Positions 11,463 through 24,699 of a stretch of 64,000 nucleotides of DNA are shown in pieces. Both the position numbers and the translations under genes were made by a program. The DNA is from Symsagittifera roscoffensis. Lineage: Eukaryota > Xenacoelomorpha > Acoela > Convolutidae. How positions within the stretch are numbered: position 1 is the first letter of the stretch; each line of letters begins with the position of its first letter. The notes beneath the pieces are model-generated. The model was not told where the DNA came from and made no database searches. It worked only from the letters and a program-made list of their open reading frames with translations. The stretch is taken from NCBI RefSeq assembly GCF_963678635.1, contig NC_087064.1:69492123-69556122 (forward strand), in the 5' to 3' direction.

Positions 11463-12206
11463 CTTAGATAACTTAGACTTAGAAAATCCAGATCTTAATC
11501 TATCTGACAAAAGAATTCCTATACCACAGTTTAGTGAATATGCTAACTTAATCTTTTTCTCGTGTTTCTTGAGGGAAAAATCTGTCAGTTCTTCATTTCT
11601 TCGCGAACAAAACTATTGCAGTTTTCAAATAAAGATATCTGTGATGATCGATGCCAAATAAATTTTTCAAACTTAACTTTTCTTTTTTTAACAAACCATC
11701 AAGTTCAAATTTATAGCACTTACCGGGATTTTCCCTTTGTCATATCTTGAACTTTAAGTCAGATTTTTCCCAACTTGAAACTTTCTGAATCCTCAATTAA
11801 TTCAGAATTTAACGCATAATAGATTTTTATCATATTTATTTCTGTTTTTTTTTTATAAAAACCCTAAATCATTTGATTTTGAAGCCTTAAAAGTTTACGC
11901 GTTCATCGAAAAATTTTGGGATCTCTTTATGTGTTTGTAATTATTTTTATTTTTCATTTTTGAAAATATACCTAAATTCGTGCTTAACGATCCATGATGT
12001 TGGGTTAATTCACACTCAAAGACTGTACTAGTTCCTAAGCTGAAATAAGAAAAATAAAGCGATCTTGGGATCTCCAAAGAACACTTTTTTTATGCAGATA
12101 ATCAGCGTGAACGACTCTTTGGAGCCAGTTCACTTTACCTCTACCTCATATTTGACCCAAAATGGAAAACTAGAAAGTTTTAAACTAGTATTTAACGATA
12201 TTCTTG
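11463..12206. other. no gene recognised
   Basis: The first ~100 bases may be leader sequence of the LTR relic. The rest is AT-rich with nothing supported. Confidence 0.4.
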
Positions 12207-12854
12207 TAGTGCTGATTTAAATTATCCGGACGAAACGAACAAAACTTGAATTTTCAAAGGCGTTTTTCTCAAATTGGGTTAAGATTAGACAAAAAATGAA
12301 GAGAACAAAAGTTGCTTAGAATTTCACCAGAATTAATATGGTGCCATTTTTTCTCCGAAATTCTCAACAAAAATTTTACCCCAAAATTTTACCTCTTACG
12401 CAGTTCAACAAAGTTTAAGAAGGGTTAAATTTCCAAAAACCAGTATAAATGAAAAAATTTTTACTTGATAGTCAATAAATGTGATTTTTACAATATAAAA
12501 CCCAGAATCTGTTTAAAAATAAATTTTAAACAATTTGCGCAAATTTTTGGAGATTTAACCCTTCTTAAACTTTGTTCAACTGCGTAAGAGGCTTCCTGTG
12601 ATATAATTTTCATATCAATTAACAAAGTAGTTTCAGTAATTCTTGATTAATTGAAAAAAGCCAAAATGACCCATTTTTGGGGTAAAATTTTTGTTGAGAA
12701 TTTCGGAGAAAAAATGGCACCATATTAATTCTGGTGAAATTCTAAGCAATTTTTGTCCTCTTCATTTTTTGTCTAATCCTAGCCCAATTTGAGAAAAACG
12801 CGTTTGAAAATTCAAGTTTTGTTCGTTTTGTCCGGATAATTTAAATCAGCACTG
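12207..12854. mobile_element. Tc1-like foldback MITE, copy 1
   Basis: Almost completely palindromic 648 bp element. The left end reads (T)AGTGCTGATTTAAATTATCC and the right end is its complement closing in CACTG followed by TA. The CAGTGCTG terminus and TA target are typical of the Tc1/mariner superfamily. There is no transposase frame. Other copies are at 46276 and 54767. The arms meet near the centre in a CTTACGCAGTTCAACAAAG inverted pair. Confidence 0.85.
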
Positions 12855-12985
12855 TATTCTGAATGTATCGAAACCTATTTAATTGATTCATCATTTGCCA
12901 GAACTTTCATCAGAAATCATCATCCCATGAAGTTTTTTGTAAATTCTCCTGATAGCTACACCATCGTAAAAAGAATGTTGAACAG

Positions 12986-13060
12986 TTTGCAAATATCTTG
13001 CTAACAAATATCTCGCTAACAAATTTGCAAATATCTCGATTCAATATCTCGCTAACAAAT
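12986..13060. repeat. short tandem repeat, AATATCTCGCTAACAAAT unit
   Basis: Three to four imperfect copies of an ~18 base unit (AATATCTYGCTAACAAAT). Confidence 0.7.
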
Positions 13061-13639
13061 CCTGTTCCAAACTTCACAGCCTTAAAAAATATGCAACTAA
13101 TCCCAGAAAATTAGGAGCTGGCACTTCAGAAATTAAATCCAAGCTAAAACAAAGAGTTGCAATTAAAAATTATATTAATAAATTGCTGGCAGTGAGCAAG
13201 TAATAGTTATTTAGACATTTAAAAATATAATAGTTGCTCAAATTTTAAACACAACACTACTAGAAAAAATCAATGTGTAGAAAAAATCCATGTGTAAGAT
13301 TAAACAGACTAGGAAAAAAGAAAAACCACGAAGTTAAATTACACGTTAACTCTCAAAACAATAACACGGCGTACCTAAGACACGGGTTAATGAGAAATCG
13401 AAACCTATTTTTTTTGACAACTTGCCCCAACATAGTTAAACTGCAATTTTGATTCTCTTAACTTTCCAAAAAGTAAATGCTGGAGAAACTCCCAATAAAC
13501 TTTGAGCTCAAGTCACTATTTAATTATAGGAAATTGAACCAAAACTACTTCATGAAAAACACAAACCTGCCTGAAGAAAAGATCTCCAGAGAGAACTTCT
13601 TAAAACGAATTCTGAAGCGAGAAAACTCAAAATACGGAA
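13061..13639. other. no gene recognised
   Basis: AT-rich, nothing supported; the frame at 13477-13701 has no recognisable domain. Confidence 0.35.
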
Positions 13640-15070
13640 ATTTTGCAAGTAAGTGTCAAAATTGTAGTACTAAAATCTTGGGTGGCGCGAGGTTACTCTA
13701 AGGCCTATATCTGTCGGTGCTACCCATTTAATCCAACTCTTTGCGTTCTCCTGAGAAACAGAAAAAGTAATTAGTATTCTTTCCAAATATTTGAAATTAA
13801 ATAATTGAAAAAGAAAAAACAAAAATTTTTTTAGGATGTAATACCGTTCCAACTTATTTTTTCTCGATGAAAGTTCAGGGACATTTTTCTCAGAAAAGCT
13901 GTGCACTAACTAGCATTAGTTTTTTCAAATTTGAATCACACTTGAGATTCATTTTCTTACGGGCAACTTATGCGACAGAAAAAAATATTCTAGGCTCCAC
14001 CCTGACAAAATGCGAGAAGATTGGTACTGTACTTAAACAATTTTTTGAAAAAAAAAAATAAAACGATCTGCCTAACTGTATGCAGAGAATGTTTCCTTTT
14101 TTTCGACATTTTAATTTTTCTACATTGTTTAATTAGTAATTTTTTTTTGATTTTCTAGATAATAATGAATGTTAAATACAAATAACTTGAAAAAAAAACA
14201 GTTTTCGAAGATTTTTTATTTCCTGAACATTATCTATGTCAAGACCTATGCCAGCTTGACAAAATTATGTTCTACTTTTTTTTGTCACATTTTCATAAGA
14301 AAGGGACTTTATTTATGAGCAAAATGCAAGAATGTTAGAAACATACCTTTTATTGCTTAAATTTTTTTGAAAAACTTGTATGCAGAGTGCTCGGCTATCG
14401 CAGAGGACTATGTCAGATCGCTAGAGGCAAATACCATTCTTGACCATTAGTTGTTCTAGGGAAATCCAATTTGCAATACGAAGTTTTTAATTTATAGGCT
14501 TGGTAAAAAATGTATGCAGCTCGATTGTTCATTACAGTTTGTTTTTCTACGCAAGTAGTTTTTTGCAATTACAATAATTTTTAAAAAGCCCAGACCCCTC
14601 GTAATTATTTTCAAAAACAAATATGATAAAAGAAGTGTGTTCAAATCACTTTTGCATTAATTTGTTCCAAAATCTCTAGTCCAAAAATCAAATAGCAAAT
14701 GTACAACCACTTCTTCTTTCAAAAAATCAAAGCACGTGTAACAAGTAGTTTATTTTGACCCATATTAGTATTTTTCAGGTGGTAGAGGAAATCCGAAGAC
14801 AGTTACTAGTCCGAGCAAAATTACTTAAATTTGACTCGAGAAAAAAAAACTATAACAGGTATAGTTAATCCTACCCTAAATAAAAAGTCTGGGAAGAACG
14901 TATAAGTTCAAATTGATAATTTTTTGCGAGTAATTGGCATAAATGTAGCACCAAAATACTGAGTCGGGTGATTTTACCGACATCTTGAACCTGCCGCTGC
15001 TACCCAGTCATTTGAACTGATCCAACTTTTGGTGTTTTATCTTCTGAGAAACAGAATAAAGAATTCCGGC
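13640..15070 (+). repeat. pair of copies of a dispersed ~140 bp repeat
   Basis: Two direct copies, at about 13640-13780 and 14930-15070, of a segment with TGCAAGTAA, a variable GGGTGA block, CTACCCA-TTTAATCCAACT and TTCTGAGAAACAGAA. The same segment occurs at about 19240-19400 (reverse), 21415-21510 and 24430-24570. The sequence between the pair is AT-rich, with no gene that I can support. Confidence 0.5.
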
Positions 15071-15399
15071 AAAATGCTGGAGACAAAAAACTTTTAAATT
15101 GTTAAACAGATTTCTTTCCGCATTTGAACAGATTTTTTCCTCTTTTTTCCAGATTTTTTTCCGTATTGAAAAATTTTGGGTTTTCAAAATTTTTTTACAA
15201 GTTTTTTTAAAAAACGATTTCTTTTTAAATATTTGATTTTAAATCTTTTAATTTTCAAACAAAATTCTGAGCCCATAAATTATTTTGAATTTCATCATAA
15301 CCGTTCATAAGTTGAAGAAATCGATTTCAATAAAGCTTATCAATAAGTATAGTAAAAATAATTATCGAGATCAGTAGCGGGTATAGGCGAGAGCGCATT

Positions 15400-17400
15400 T
15401 CTGGGATCCAGGTAACAGGAGGAAAGGGCAGGACAAGAAAGTAAGCTCATCGGCTACGAGGAAGAGAACAAAGCCGAAAGGTGCCAACATTCGGGACAAG
15501 ACGAATGGTGCCAACAAAAAGCTTGACATTATTCCAGACAACTTCAATAAGGACAGTGAGCCATTGTGAGCCCTTGTAAGCGATGGAGAAATCAATCGAG
15601 GGGTACATTAATAATGAGCAAGCAAGTAAGACAATGACTAGCAGAACACCCAGCACAACAACGGAAGCTGAGAACGCAGATTCACTTGAGGCTACTGAAG
15701 AAGATCAGGTCGACGAGGAAGTAAGGTTCAAATTCTACCGAGCAACCAGTGCCGAGGTTAATTAAGAAGAGGAACCCGCCCATGATTTACGGTATGGCCT
15801 AAATCCATTCTTCAGTGACTGTAATCGAAGAGCCAAGAGGCTATTCAGCAGCAGCGTCTGCAAAAAAGAGCTATCCGAAAAAGAGCAATGTCTGGCAGCC
15901 ATGGATTGGGAGGTGAAGTATCTAGAAACCATTGAAACATGAACACTGTTTGATAGACCACGATCTCGCAAAGCTATTTTTGTACGAAGAGCTCTTGTTG
16001 TGAAGAAAGATGCGATGGGACAACAAGAGCGGTTCAAAGCCCAGCTTGCAGTGAAATTAGTCTAGTGGAAGGACTTGACTGCGATGAGGCGTTTCTCCGA
16101 ACTCGAAACAAAGAGGATACCACTTGCTTGTGCGTTTTCATTTATATGTTAGGTCAGCCATCGTCAACTCTCCTCTAACACAGACAGTGTATATAGAGCA
16201 GCCTGAGGGGTTCAGCAGGTGTTGCTACAGTGTGCTTTCTGCGATATTGTCTCTGTGGACTGCGGGAGGCAGTAAGAGACTGGTACCAGAAGCTGAACAC
16301 TTTCCTACTTGAGGCAGAGTTCGCTAGAAGCAGCAACGACGTGTTTTATAACGATGAAGAGAAAAGATGATGAGCTGATATATCTGCTGGTTTAGGTTGA
16401 TGAGAAATTTTTTTGGTTGCAGACGTAAAGACATTTTTGAAAAGCGCTGAGGTTCCTTTTCTTCGAACGATTTTACATAGATGACAGAAAATCATTGTCC
16501 TGGCTCAAAGGAATGTTGGTCAAGCAGTCAACTGAGTCATTAAAATGAATCAATCAAGCTTTATCAGTGACTGCTTGGAGGACTCTAGGCTTGCTGACTG
16601 CAAAAAGGTGGGTACAAGAGCGGTCATCAGCGCACAATTACCACAAAAGCCCCGAGCTGGCTCAGGTCATCAGAGGCGGTGTCACTGAAAGCTGAGGACT
16701 ACAGAAAGATTTCGGGCTCAATAAAATACATAGCTAAACAATCAAAGGCGGAAAACCTAGCTATTGTGACGCAAATCCCCCGTCATCTGGAGACACCAAG
16801 GAGAGTGCACTGGATTACTGCAAAGAGGGTTAACTCTAGGGCAGCAAAGACATAAGCCGTGCTAAACCAAGGACGCTGATAGTGTAAAACTCTATGGATA
16901 CTCAGACGCTGAATATGTGGATGTTCATGAGATGATAGAAGATCATTTACTGGTTACAGCTTTGATTTACAAAAAGACAGGGACAGCAGTGAGTTGGATC
17001 ACTAAGTAGCAACCAACTGCAGTGTATCTACCACTTAAGCTCAACGGCAGCAGCAGTACCACTCAATGGCAGCAGCAGTTCAAGAAGCTCTGAATTTGCA
17101 ATCAGTTCTCGATGAGATAAGAGTGGGGAATGACGGACCAACAGTTATCAAGGAGGACAACCAGAGTTGCATCGTTATGTGCATGAATCCTGTTATGCAG
17201 AAGCAAACGAAGCACATCGATGTGAAGCACCACTTTTTTCAAGAACGAGAGAACGAAAGGAAGATGAGACAATTGAACTGCAGTGTTGCGCTAACAAGAT
17301 CATGGAAACTGACTATCTGAAAGTACTGGTCAAGGCTTGGGTGGACCAACATTTTGCATCGGGTTGCAGCCTAAAAATGGACAAAGAAAATACTACCTGA
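15400..17400 (+). pseudogene. decayed Ty1/copia polyprotein (RT and RNase H region)
   Basis: Fragments of a copia-type pol are readable in the usual order across several frames. At 15830-16100 there is an N-terminal RT block containing MDWEVKYLET and RFKAQL. At 16190-16213 it encodes YIEQPEGF, the copia RT signature. At 16360-16404 the catalytic region reads LLV-stop-VDE, so the tyrosine of the YVDD box is a TAG (16393-16395) and one aspartate has become glutamate. At about 16890 it has LYGYSDAEYVD, and at 17066-17250 the RNase H end with EDNQSC and KHIDVKHHF. Many stops and frameshifts are present. The gag and protease/integrase parts are not clear; 15400-15760 may be a remnant of the integrase C-terminal/linker. 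The copy is inactive. Confidence 0.88.
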
Positions 17401-17409
17401 GAGGGAGCG
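17399..17409 (+). promoter_or_regulatory. candidate polypurine tract of the copia relic
   Basis: GAGAGGGAGCG directly before the LTR start, the usual place for the plus-strand primer. Confidence 0.5.
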
Positions 17410-17726
17410 TTGAGTTCAGACTGGTTCAAGGGCAGACAGAATAAATGAGAAAGTAATCGCCTTAGAGATCAAAACTGATTGAGCTAGTCAAAACAGATTA
17501 ATATCAGACAAAGTCAACATGCGATAACAAACTAAATGATTAGTCAGCGTTCAATTAACTGGTATTTTTGTGATAAGTAGCTTTTGTCAAGTCAATTATA
17601 TCCATTTTCTCAGTTAATTCTCCAGCAATAACTACTTTTTCTCAATCTTCAGTTCAAACCGCAGATTAATTCTCAGTCTATAACCGCAGGCCTTAATCCT
17701 AATTGCTCTATATTTGAAACTCAACA
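17408..17726 (+). repeat. copia 3' LTR candidate
   Basis: About 319 bp bounded by an inverted terminal pair: (C)GTTGAGTT at the left and AACTCAACA at the right, matching the TGTTGA...TCAACA ends common in Ty1/copia LTRs. It sits immediately after the pol end and polypurine tract. I found no matching 5' LTR upstream, so the element is probably 5'-truncated or too diverged. Confidence 0.6.
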
Positions 17727-19154
17727 CCCGACACGGCGTTGTTTTTTTTTATCACCTGGCCAGTTTTAATAGTTCACAAGCTTTTTTGATAAAAACTTTT
17801 AAAGTTCTGAAATTTATTGAAGTTCTGAGCTTATGAGAGAAAAGTTATTCCATCTCAGATCAACTTTTGCAAAAATATGGCATTTTATTTTTGCCAAATG
17901 GGGAAAATCAATTTGCGTTAGGTAACTGTTTTTTTTTATTAAAGGTGGAGCGCTAACGGCAAATAAATTCAATTCACTCGGTTAATTGCGCATTACCAAG
18001 CAACTAATAAAATGTTGGCAAAAAGTTTTAAAACTTCAGTTTGTTTAATCCTTTAATTTCATTATTCTCAAATTTTTTTTACAGATACCTGAAACGGCAG
18101 TCGGATCATCGAAAGACGAGCTGACGTTTTTGTATTTGAAGACATTTTGTAAGTTAGATACAGTGTTAGATCCTGTTTAAAATGACAAATTTTTAATTCA
18201 TTTTATTGTTATCTGCGTAAGTTGTCAAGAAATATTTCAAATAAAAAAAAATTGTATCAGCGATCACTTTCCGTTAAATCCAAATGATTTGAAGCTAGAT
18301 TTTTCTAGATTCTGAATGAATTTTTTTAATCCGTTTATTTGATAAGCTTTATTTCAATGATTTGTTATAAACTAAAATATCAGAATTTTTACACATAGTC
18401 ATTTTTGCCTTCGGTCTTCGGAATACAACATTGGTCTTGGTTTTTTTTAAAAATCTTACAACATCTTAAATTATTAAAAGAACTCTTACCGCACAAAATT
18501 TTTAAGAAACATACTCAAAACGCTCCGCTATCACAGAAGACTATACCAGATCTTTTAAGGTAACTACCAAACCTGACTCTGAGAAACGATCATTTGCAAT
18601 TTGCAGGATTCAACTTAAATAGTATCCAGAGCAAATAAACTAGCCGTAGTATAAGCCAACCGAAAAATAATTAGCGTATATAAGCCAGCCAAAAAAAAAT
18701 CATAGGAATGATGTTGCATTTTATGGGTATTGCCACTACTGTTACATGAGTTAAAATTTTCTACAAATCTTCTGAATAATTCTAAGCTAAGACCAATTCT
18801 TCTAACACGGTGTCCCTGAAATTCGGAATGAGTTAAGGCCAAGTTACTGATAGACACAACTATTTATATAGTTAACTTTTTTTGCTGTACTAAAAAAATA
18901 AGTGATTTCAAGTAAACGACTAATTTAATTAAGAGACTTAAAAGAACCACATTTTAACTGTTTTCGGCAGCTTTTTCTTTGCGTTTTTGTTCTAATTTTT
19001 CAAAACTAATTGCTATTTTAGAACTGAATTGAATTAAAAATTCTTAGATTCTTGAAACTCTAAATTTCGTAACTCAAAAGTTTAATAGAAAAGTTTTTCG
19101 TAGTTAATTGTCATCAAAATGAACAGTTCAATTTCAAAAAACTCCGTCGAACTT
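17727..19154. other. no gene recognised
   Basis: AT-rich. A segment at about 18470-18600 (CTCNGCTATC-CAGA-GACTAT-CAGATC) resembles 14340-14480, so it is a dispersed repeat fragment. The open frame at 18615-18857 (minus) has no recognisable product. Confidence 0.4.
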
Positions 19155-21627
19155 TTTTTTCAAAAACTCGGAAGATATTGGAAGTTTTCTACAAATCTTT
19201 TGAAAAGTTCTAAGATGAAATTTTGTTTTCTTGAATTGTCAACCTGGTAGAACGGTCATTCTTGTTTCTCAGAAGATGAAACGAAAATGCTGATTAGGAT
19301 GACTGGGCAGAATAAGTTTGTAGGGCAAACTCAACCCTCTCATGATTTTGATACTACAGTTTTGTAAACTACTTGCAAATAATCAGTTTTGTGAAATGAA
19401 CCTTGTTGCTCCGAGTTTGAAAGAAAAAGGAAAAATAACTATTATAGTATGATAAATCTATTGTGATTATTGTTATAATAGTTCTTGTTATATTTTTAAA
19501 CCGACAATACTATTTTCTCTTAGTGTTTTGTTGGATTTGTTTTACTAAATAAAAAGAGTAGCAACTATAGCTCAAAGTATTTATTAGAAATTTTACCCGC
19601 ATTCCAGGTTAGAGAATTTCCATTTTTGAGAAGTTAAGACATTTGAATTTGCAGATTAGATGATTTGGGACATCTAGTTATGGAAAAAATTGAAATTTCA
19701 CTTTAACCCAGATTTTTTGTTTGTCCAATTTTGTTCTAAAGGTTACAGTGAAATTATTTTGAATGGTATGTCACAATTTCTTTTCTTTATAATTCTTTGT
19801 GTTACTTCCAATTGTAATATATTCAAAGTGTGGTGTTCATTTATGGTTTTTTAACTCCACATTTTTTTGATTCGACTATTAGTTTTGGTCGTATTTTCTA
19901 AAGCAACTGAAAAAGTAGCAACCAGAGCTCAAAGAAGATAAATTTTTTCACCCGAATTTTTATTTTGAGATGTTAGGGAAGTGAAATTGCAAATAAGGTG
20001 ATTTGGGGACAATTATTTCAGAAAAAATTTTGGCTTAACAATAACCAGTTTATTTATGGTTTTCTTATGTTTGTTTTTTGAAAATGAACAAGTAATCATT
20101 TTGAAAGGTTGCTCACACTTCCTAGTCTTGATTGACCTTATACATTTTGCCTCAAAAATGATTTTGTATATAAAGTATTTGGCGGCCTGTTTTCATTTGA
20201 CGTTTATTTAAAAAATTTAGTTTTTTAATCTCACTTTTTTTTTTGAAATTTGTATGAGAACGGAGGCAAATAATTTGTCTTAGCTTCATTTCAGTTCCGA
20301 ATTCCAATACTGTCAATTTGGATTCAATACGGTCAGTTGCTAAACTTGAGTGGTAGGTTGCCTGTTTTTTTTGAGGCGGTGAAATTTACAACAGTGTGTT
20401 TTGCGGAGAGTGTGTGTTGAATCGCATTTTGCATACCGTTACACGTATTATGATTAAACGTAGTGTCAGTTTACTGATAGACACAAATGTGTACAAATGT
20501 TTTGCTCCGATGTTCTATAAGAAACTATTTGTTCATTCATTACTAATTCATCCATAGAAACTTATTTAAATTATTTTTGGCATTTTTTCTCTGTTTTTTC
20601 TAGGAATAGTTGCCATCTTAGAATTGTACCGAACAGAAAACCTCTCATTTTTTTGAAACAAAAACTGCGGCTAAAAACTGACTTTATAACAATTTTTTTG
20701 AGTTATCTGCCACAGAATCAATTGTTTATTTCCAAAAAAAAGAACGTTAAAAAATTTGTAAGAAAATTGTTTGATAAAAAAACTTCTGATAAATCTACGC
20801 GATTTTTTAAGGTAAGGACCAGGTATCTCAATGAATAACAAATTACCAAAGAAACTCTTGATCCTCGTTTTTTGAAGGTTTAAACTGAACATCAATGTCA
20901 TTTTTGAGAAAAAAATATATACACAACAACCAAAATGGCCTCAAATTTTGTAAAAAGTGGTTCTTCACTTGTCTGAATCTCAATGGGAATTTTCGTTTTT
21001 CTTTGAAAAAAATTAAAGCATTAAAAATTCATGTATCAGTTGTCTAATTCAATTCGTTTTTCTACAAACTCGAACGCTATTGCTCCGTTTTTTTTTCACT
21101 TTGAATTCGTGTAGCCCTTACTTTTGTATTTGGTGGGTAATAATGGCCGATAGAAGTGTAATGTACAAAACTTATGTGCGAAATGTCAATGTTATATGAT
21201 CAAAAACATAAAATCAATTAGATTTTTTCAAAAAAAAACATTAATGCGGTAGAAACCTCTAAAAACTTTTGAACCGGAGTTGATTTTTGTTAATGATATA
21301 GAAAAAACCCATCAATTGAAAAAAAAAACGTAAGGAAATTTTCGATTCCGTTCTTTGAATGTCAGGGCAACAAACATGACTTTAAAATGCTGATTTTCTG
21401 CGTGTATTAGCCAATTCCTGAAAGGGTGAGTTTACCCTACAAAATAAATTTGTCGCCACCACCCTATCAACTGAAATGTTCCAACTGTTTTCGTTTTATG
21501 TTTCAAGGAACAGAAACAATTCATCTGGTTCCGGCAAAACTGAAAATTGTTTTTCAATCTGATTTTTTTTGATGATTTTCCGTGTCAAAGAATGTTGAAG
21601 TTTCGTTTCCATTATTACATCCTTGTT

Positions 21628-22095
21628 GTTCCGACTTTCGTAACGAAAGTAACGGAAAATTTGGGCTCGGTGGGTTTTTTTTTCTTCCGACAAATTTCAT
21701 TTTTTTAACAAGCTATTTTTGACAAAATTTAAAAGATATTGTTGCTTAAACTTGAAAAGATATTGTATTTGTCATGATTTTTCGTAAAGTTATGAGGGTT
21801 TAAAGATTGCCATTTTGACCAATTTGGGACAATTAACGCGCGATATAATTCGCGCTATTAACGCGTAAGCGAGATTTAATCCGTCTTAAAAAAATTTCCG
21901 AATTGGTTCAAGGAAGCTCATATGCCATAATTGATTGGTTAATAGGAGCAAAATTTATCACTTTATACTTAATATGACGTGTGTGGGGAAGTTTTTTCTT
22001 TTTTACCTTTAAATTTTCATGTTACTTCTGCTCCATAGACCTTAAAAGGCAGTCGGAACATTCAGCGCATCGCCCTGATACAAGCAATTTTGTTT
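21628..22095 (+). mobile_element. M1 repeat copy
   Basis: Forward copy: TTCCGACTTTCGTAACGAAAGT end hairpin, TTTGGGACAATTAACGCGCG core, and the right end GGCAGTCGGAACATTC with a mutated TCAGCGCATCGCCCTGA hairpin. Confidence 0.8.
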
Positions 22096-22423
22096 AATTT
22101 TGATCAAAGCATGAATGTATTTCAGAAAACTAATTTTTCTATCAAAATATAAAATAAAAAATTAAAAATTTGGCTCACGAAAAAAACGCACAAATTGCCG
22201 GTCAATTTCTTCTAATGATCAGAACTATAAATTTTTATATAGTTTTGATCATTTTCAGAAAATGAATTACCCCTAATATAGTTTATGATCATCAAGTACA
22301 ATGGGAGAAAATAGGTTTGAGGGTTCTGTGATCGTTTTACTAGAAAAAATGAAATAAAATATTTTAATTAAAACAATATAAACTTGAATTTAAAAAACTC
22401 AAGTTCCAATGCATACAATTAAC

Positions 22424-22870
22424 AAGACTGCTTGTATCAGGACGAAGCCCTGAATGTTCCGACTGCCTTTTAAGGTCTATGGAGCAGTACAAACATAAAA
22501 AATTTAAATGTAATAAGAAAATTAGATTTTTTTGTGAAAGTCATCCACCCCACACGCCATATAAAGTGCAAAGTGACAAATTTAGCTCCTATTAACAAAT
22601 CAGTTATGGCATATAAACTTCCTTGGGCCAATTTGGAACGATTTATAAGACAGATTAAATCTCGCTTACGCGTTAATAGCGCGAAAAATATCGCGCGTTA
22701 ATTGTCCCAAATTGGCCAAAATGGCCAAAATGGCCAAAACGGCCAAAATGGCAACCTTCAAACCCCCATAATTTTAAGAAAAAAGATCACAAGTGAAATA
22801 TTTTTTGAAATTTCAAGCATATGACAACAATAATTTTCGAATGATATAAAAAAAATTCCGTCAAAAATGG
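22424..22870 (-). mobile_element. M1 repeat copy (inverted partner)
   Basis: Reverse copy opening with CAAGACTGCTTGTATCAGG and GACTGCCTTTTAAGGTCTA, with the AATATCGCGCGTTAATTGTC core. It forms an inner palindrome with 21628-22095, centred near 22257. A GGCCAAAATGGCC-type short repeat is expanded at 22725-22750. Confidence 0.8.
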
Positions 22871-24699
22871 CTAGTTAAAAAGTCGAAATTTGTTTTTTTT
22901 ACAAAATTTTAAGACCCATTTTGGTTGTTGTGTATATTTTTTTTCTCAAAAATGACAATGATGTTCATTTTAAACCTTAAAAAATCGAGGATCAAGAGTT
23001 TCTATGGTAATTTGCTATTCATTGACATACCTGGTCCTTAACTTAAAACTTCGCGTAAATTTATCAGAAGTTTTTTTTATCAAACTATTCTCTTACAAAT
23101 TGTTTAAGGTTCTTTTTTTTTGGAAATAAACAATTGATTCTGCGGCAGATAACTCAAAAAAATATTTAAAGTCAGTTTTTAGCCGCAGTTTTTGTTTAAA
23201 AATTATGAAAAGTTTTCTGTTCGGTACAATTCTAAGATGGCAACTACTCCTAGAAAAAACAGAAAAAAATGCCAAAAATAAATTGAATAAGTTTCTATGG
23301 ATGAATTAGTAATGAATTAACAAATAGTTTCTTATCGAACATCAGAGCAAATCAACTGTACAGATTTGTGTCTATCAGTAAACTGACACTACGTTTAATC
23401 ATAATACGTGTAACGGTATGCAAAATCCGATTCAACACACCGCCTCAAAAAAACAGGCAACCTACCACTCAAATTTAGCAACTGACCGTATTGAATCCAA
23501 ATTGACAGTATTGGAACTCGGAATTGAAATGAAGCTAAGACAAATTTTTTGCCTCCATTTTCATACAAATTTCAAAAAAAATAGTGAGATTGAAAATTTA
23601 AATTTTTTAAATAAACGTCAAATGAAAACAGGCCGCCAAATACTTTATAAACAAAATCATTTTTGAGGCAAAAATGTTTAAAAATAAATAAAAACTAGGA
23701 AGTGTGAGCAACCTTTCACAATGATTACTTGTTCATTTTCAAAAAAAAAACATAAGAAAACCATAAATAAAACTGGTAATTGGGAAGCCAAAATTTTTTC
23801 TGAAATAATTGTCCCCAAATCACCTTATTTGCAATTTCAACTCCCTAACATTTCGAAATAAAAACTCTGGTGAAACAATTTATCTACTTTGAGCTCTGGT
23901 TGCTACTTTGACAGTTGCTTTAGAAAACCCGACAAAAACTAATAGTCGAATAAAAAAAAATGTGGAGTTAAAAAACCATAAATGAACACCACATTTTAAA
24001 TATATTACAATTTTAAGTAACACAAATAATTATCAAGACAAGAAAGTGTGACATACCATTTAAAATAATTTCACTATAACTTTTAGAACAAAGTAGGACA
24101 AACAAAAAATATGGGTTAATGTGAAATTTAATATTTTTCCATAACTAGATGTCCCAAATCATCTAATCTGCAAATTCTAATGTCTTTACTTCTCAAAAAT
24201 GGAAATTCTCTAACCTGGAATGCGGGTGAAATTTCTAAAAAATACTTTGAGCTATAGTTGCTACTCTTTTTATTTAGTAAAAACAAATCCAACAAAAACT
24301 AAGAGAAAAAATTTTTGTCGATTTAAAAATATATCAAGAACTATTATAACAAAAATCACAATAGATTTATCATACTATACTAGTTATTTTTCCTTTTTTT
24401 TCAAATTCAGAGCAACAAGGTTCAATTCACAAAACTGATTATTTGCAGGTAGCTTACAAAACTGTAGTATCAAAATCATGAGAGGGGTGAGTTTGCCCTA
24501 CAAACTTATTCTGCCCAGTCATCCTAATCAGCATTTTCGTTTCATCTTCTGAGAAACAAGAATGACCGTTCTACCAGGTTGAAAAATCAAAACACAAAGT
24601 TTTATTTTAGAACTTTTCAAAAGATTTGTAGAAAATTTCCAATATCTTCCGAGTAATTTTTTTTTTTTAATTTGAAATTTTTTATGAAAATCATTACCC

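Larger units (their letters stand above)
19155..24665. repeat. giant inverted repeat (about 5.5 kb palindrome)
   Basis: Left arm about 19155-20940, right arm about 22915-24665. Matching landmarks include CATACCGTTACACGTATTAT near 20430 with its complement near 23400, ACACAACAACCAAAATGG near 20921 with its complement near 22917, and AACTCGGAAGATATTGG near 19166 with its complement near 24640. Arms differ by scattered substitutions and small indels. The inner part contains an inverted pair of M1 copies (21628-22095 and 22424-22870). The left side has about 670 bases between arm and M1 copy, against about 40 on the right, so the loop is asymmetric. There is no coding capacity that I can support. 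Confidence 0.9.
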
